Shown in pieces: positions 5,743-6,283 of a stretch of 6,283 nt of DNA. Location of the stretch: NCBI GenBank assembly GCA_904502075.1, contig CAJGDL010000097.1, forward strand, positions 1 to 6,283. Direction: 5' to 3'. Made by a program: the position numbers and the translations under genes. The first letter of the stretch is position 1, and the number at the start of each line of letters is the position of its first letter. Source of the stretch: an uncultured Alistipes sp. GTDB lineage: Bacteria > Bacteroidota > Bacteroidia > Bacteroidales > Rikenellaceae. The notes beneath the pieces were generated by a model. The model saw nothing but the letters and a program-made list of their open reading frames with translations, was not told the DNA's origin and did no database searches.

Positions 5743-5789
5743 GTTGCGGAGTGAGAAGGTCTAAACTTCTCACTCCGCAACGCTTTTTT
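5743..5789 (+). terminator. guaA intrinsic terminator, 16-base perfect stem
   Basis: GTTGCGGAGTGAGAAG (5743-5758) pairs perfectly with CTTCTCACTCCGCAAC (5766-5781). The loop is 7 bases, and GC and six T (5784-5789) follow. It starts 46 bases after the guaA stop and is the strongest terminator in the window. Confidence 0.95.
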
Positions 5790-5811
5790 ACCTCCCTGCC
5801 CAGAGGAGTGG

Positions 5812-5853
5812 AAAAAAGGAGGGGCTGTCTCAACGCGACGGTTGGACAGCCCC
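5812..5853 (-). terminator. glnS intrinsic terminator (leftward)
   Basis: On the minus strand, GGGGCTGTC pairs with GACAGCCCC (arms at 5845-5853 and 5821-5829). Four more inner pairs (CAAC/GTTG) form after a one-base bulge. The stem is followed by TCC and six T (+ strand A-run 5812-5817). It belongs to the leftward glnS and faces the guaA terminator, so the convergent genes are insulated on both sides. Confidence 0.9.
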
Positions 5854-5860
5854 TTGATGT

Positions 5861-5877
5861 AGCGACCTATGGTCGCT
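5861..5877. repeat. Short perfect hairpin next to the glnS stop codon
   Basis: AGCGACC (5861-5867), TAT, GGTCGCT (5871-5877) is a perfect 7-base stem nine bases beyond the glnS stop codon in the direction of glnS transcription, before the main terminator. It has no T-run of its own on either strand. It may protect the mRNA 3' end. Confidence 0.5.
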
Positions 5878-5886
5878 TTCAGTGCG

Positions 5887-6283
5887 TTACTTATTGATCT
5901 TGGCCCACGAATCCTTCAAGGTCACCGTGCGGTTGAAGACCAGGTGGTCGGGGGTCGAGTCGGTGTCGGGGCAGAAGTAGCCCACGCGCTCGAACTGATA
6001 GGCCTTACCCACGGGGGCCTCCTTCAGCGAAGGCTCGATGAAAGCCTTTACCTTGACCATCGACTCGGGATTGAGGTTCTCCTCCCACGAGGTTTGGCCG
6101 TTGGTCGTATCGAACGGATCCTCGGTCACGAAGAGGGGGTTGAAGAGGCGTACCTCGGCCTCGGCGGCGTGGGCGGCCGATACCCAGTGGATTACACCCT
6201 TCACGCGGCGACCGTCGCTCGACGAACCCTCGCCCGACATCGGGTCGTAGGTGCAACGCAGCTCGGTGATATTGCCCTCGGCA
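5887..6283 (-). CDS. glnS: Glutaminyl-tRNA synthetase, C-terminal part (cut by window edge)
   Basis: A minus-strand frame enters from the right edge and stops at 5887-5889, giving 131 C-terminal residues; the Met at 6240 is internal. The sequence AEGNITELRCTYDP, then DGRRVKGVIHWVSAAHA, RLFNPLF, NPESMV, FIEPSLKEA, AYQFERVGYFCPD and FNRTVTLKDSWAKI follows the anticodon-binding beta-barrel end of class I GlnRS, as in E. coli GlnS. The enzyme charges tRNA-Gln with glutamine in the cytoplasm. The catalytic Rossmann domain with HIGH and KMSKS lies outside the window. GluRS lacks the KVKGxIHWVSAAHA block, which is why I call this GlnRS. The gene converges on guaA, with its terminator at 5812-5853. 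Confidence 0.95.
   Translation of the reverse strand, partial: AEGNITELRCTYDPMSGEGSSSDGRRVKGVIHWVSAAHAAEAEVRLFNPLFVTEDPFDTTNGQTSWEENLNPESMVKVKAFIEPSLKEAPVGKAYQFERVGYFCPDTDSTPDHLVFNRTVTLKDSWAKINK

Overview
The window looks like chromosomal DNA of a Bacteroidota, most likely a GC-rich Bacteroidales such as Alistipes/Rikenellaceae. The reasons are a TAnnTTTG-type -7 box before guaB, start codons without Shine-Dalgarno sequences, A-rich leaders, and secreted proteins of families common in gut Bacteroidales (PEGA-like plus DUF1566, divergent FKBP). The genus is inferred from style and GC content, not proven.

Layout. Positions 3-1187 hold the 3' part of a gene for an FKBP-type prolyl isomerase-like protein, with a very Tyr/Thr-rich insertion in its last domain. 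After a short gap with a hairpin, 1245-2249 encodes a secreted 334-residue protein with a PEGA-like N-terminal part and a DUF1566 (FISUMP-like) C-terminal domain. Positions 2250-2738 are a 489-base gene-free stretch. It holds two tandem terminators, an array of about nine 9-base G-rich units, inverted G/C-rich repeats that include a canonical G-quadruplex motif, and then the guaB promoter with an overlapping palindrome. guaB (2739-4217, IMP dehydrogenase) ends in its own strong terminator. guaA (4390-5697) follows as a separate unit. guaA and the leftward glnS (5887 to beyond the window end) converge on back-to-back terminators.

Function. GuaB (IMP to XMP) and GuaA (XMP to GMP) are the two dedicated steps of GMP synthesis. 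They sit side by side but are separated by a terminator, so they are probably not one simple operon. The main surprise is GuaA. Its ATP-pyrophosphatase and dimerisation parts look complete, but the N-terminal glutamine amidotransferase domain is cut to roughly half. The nucleophile-elbow cysteine is replaced, and the segment carrying the catalytic His and Glu is absent. As read, it should be unable to hydrolyse glutamine and should depend on free ammonia or on a separate amidotransferase subunit.

No rRNA, tRNA, CRISPR array, transposase, phage gene or integrase was seen.
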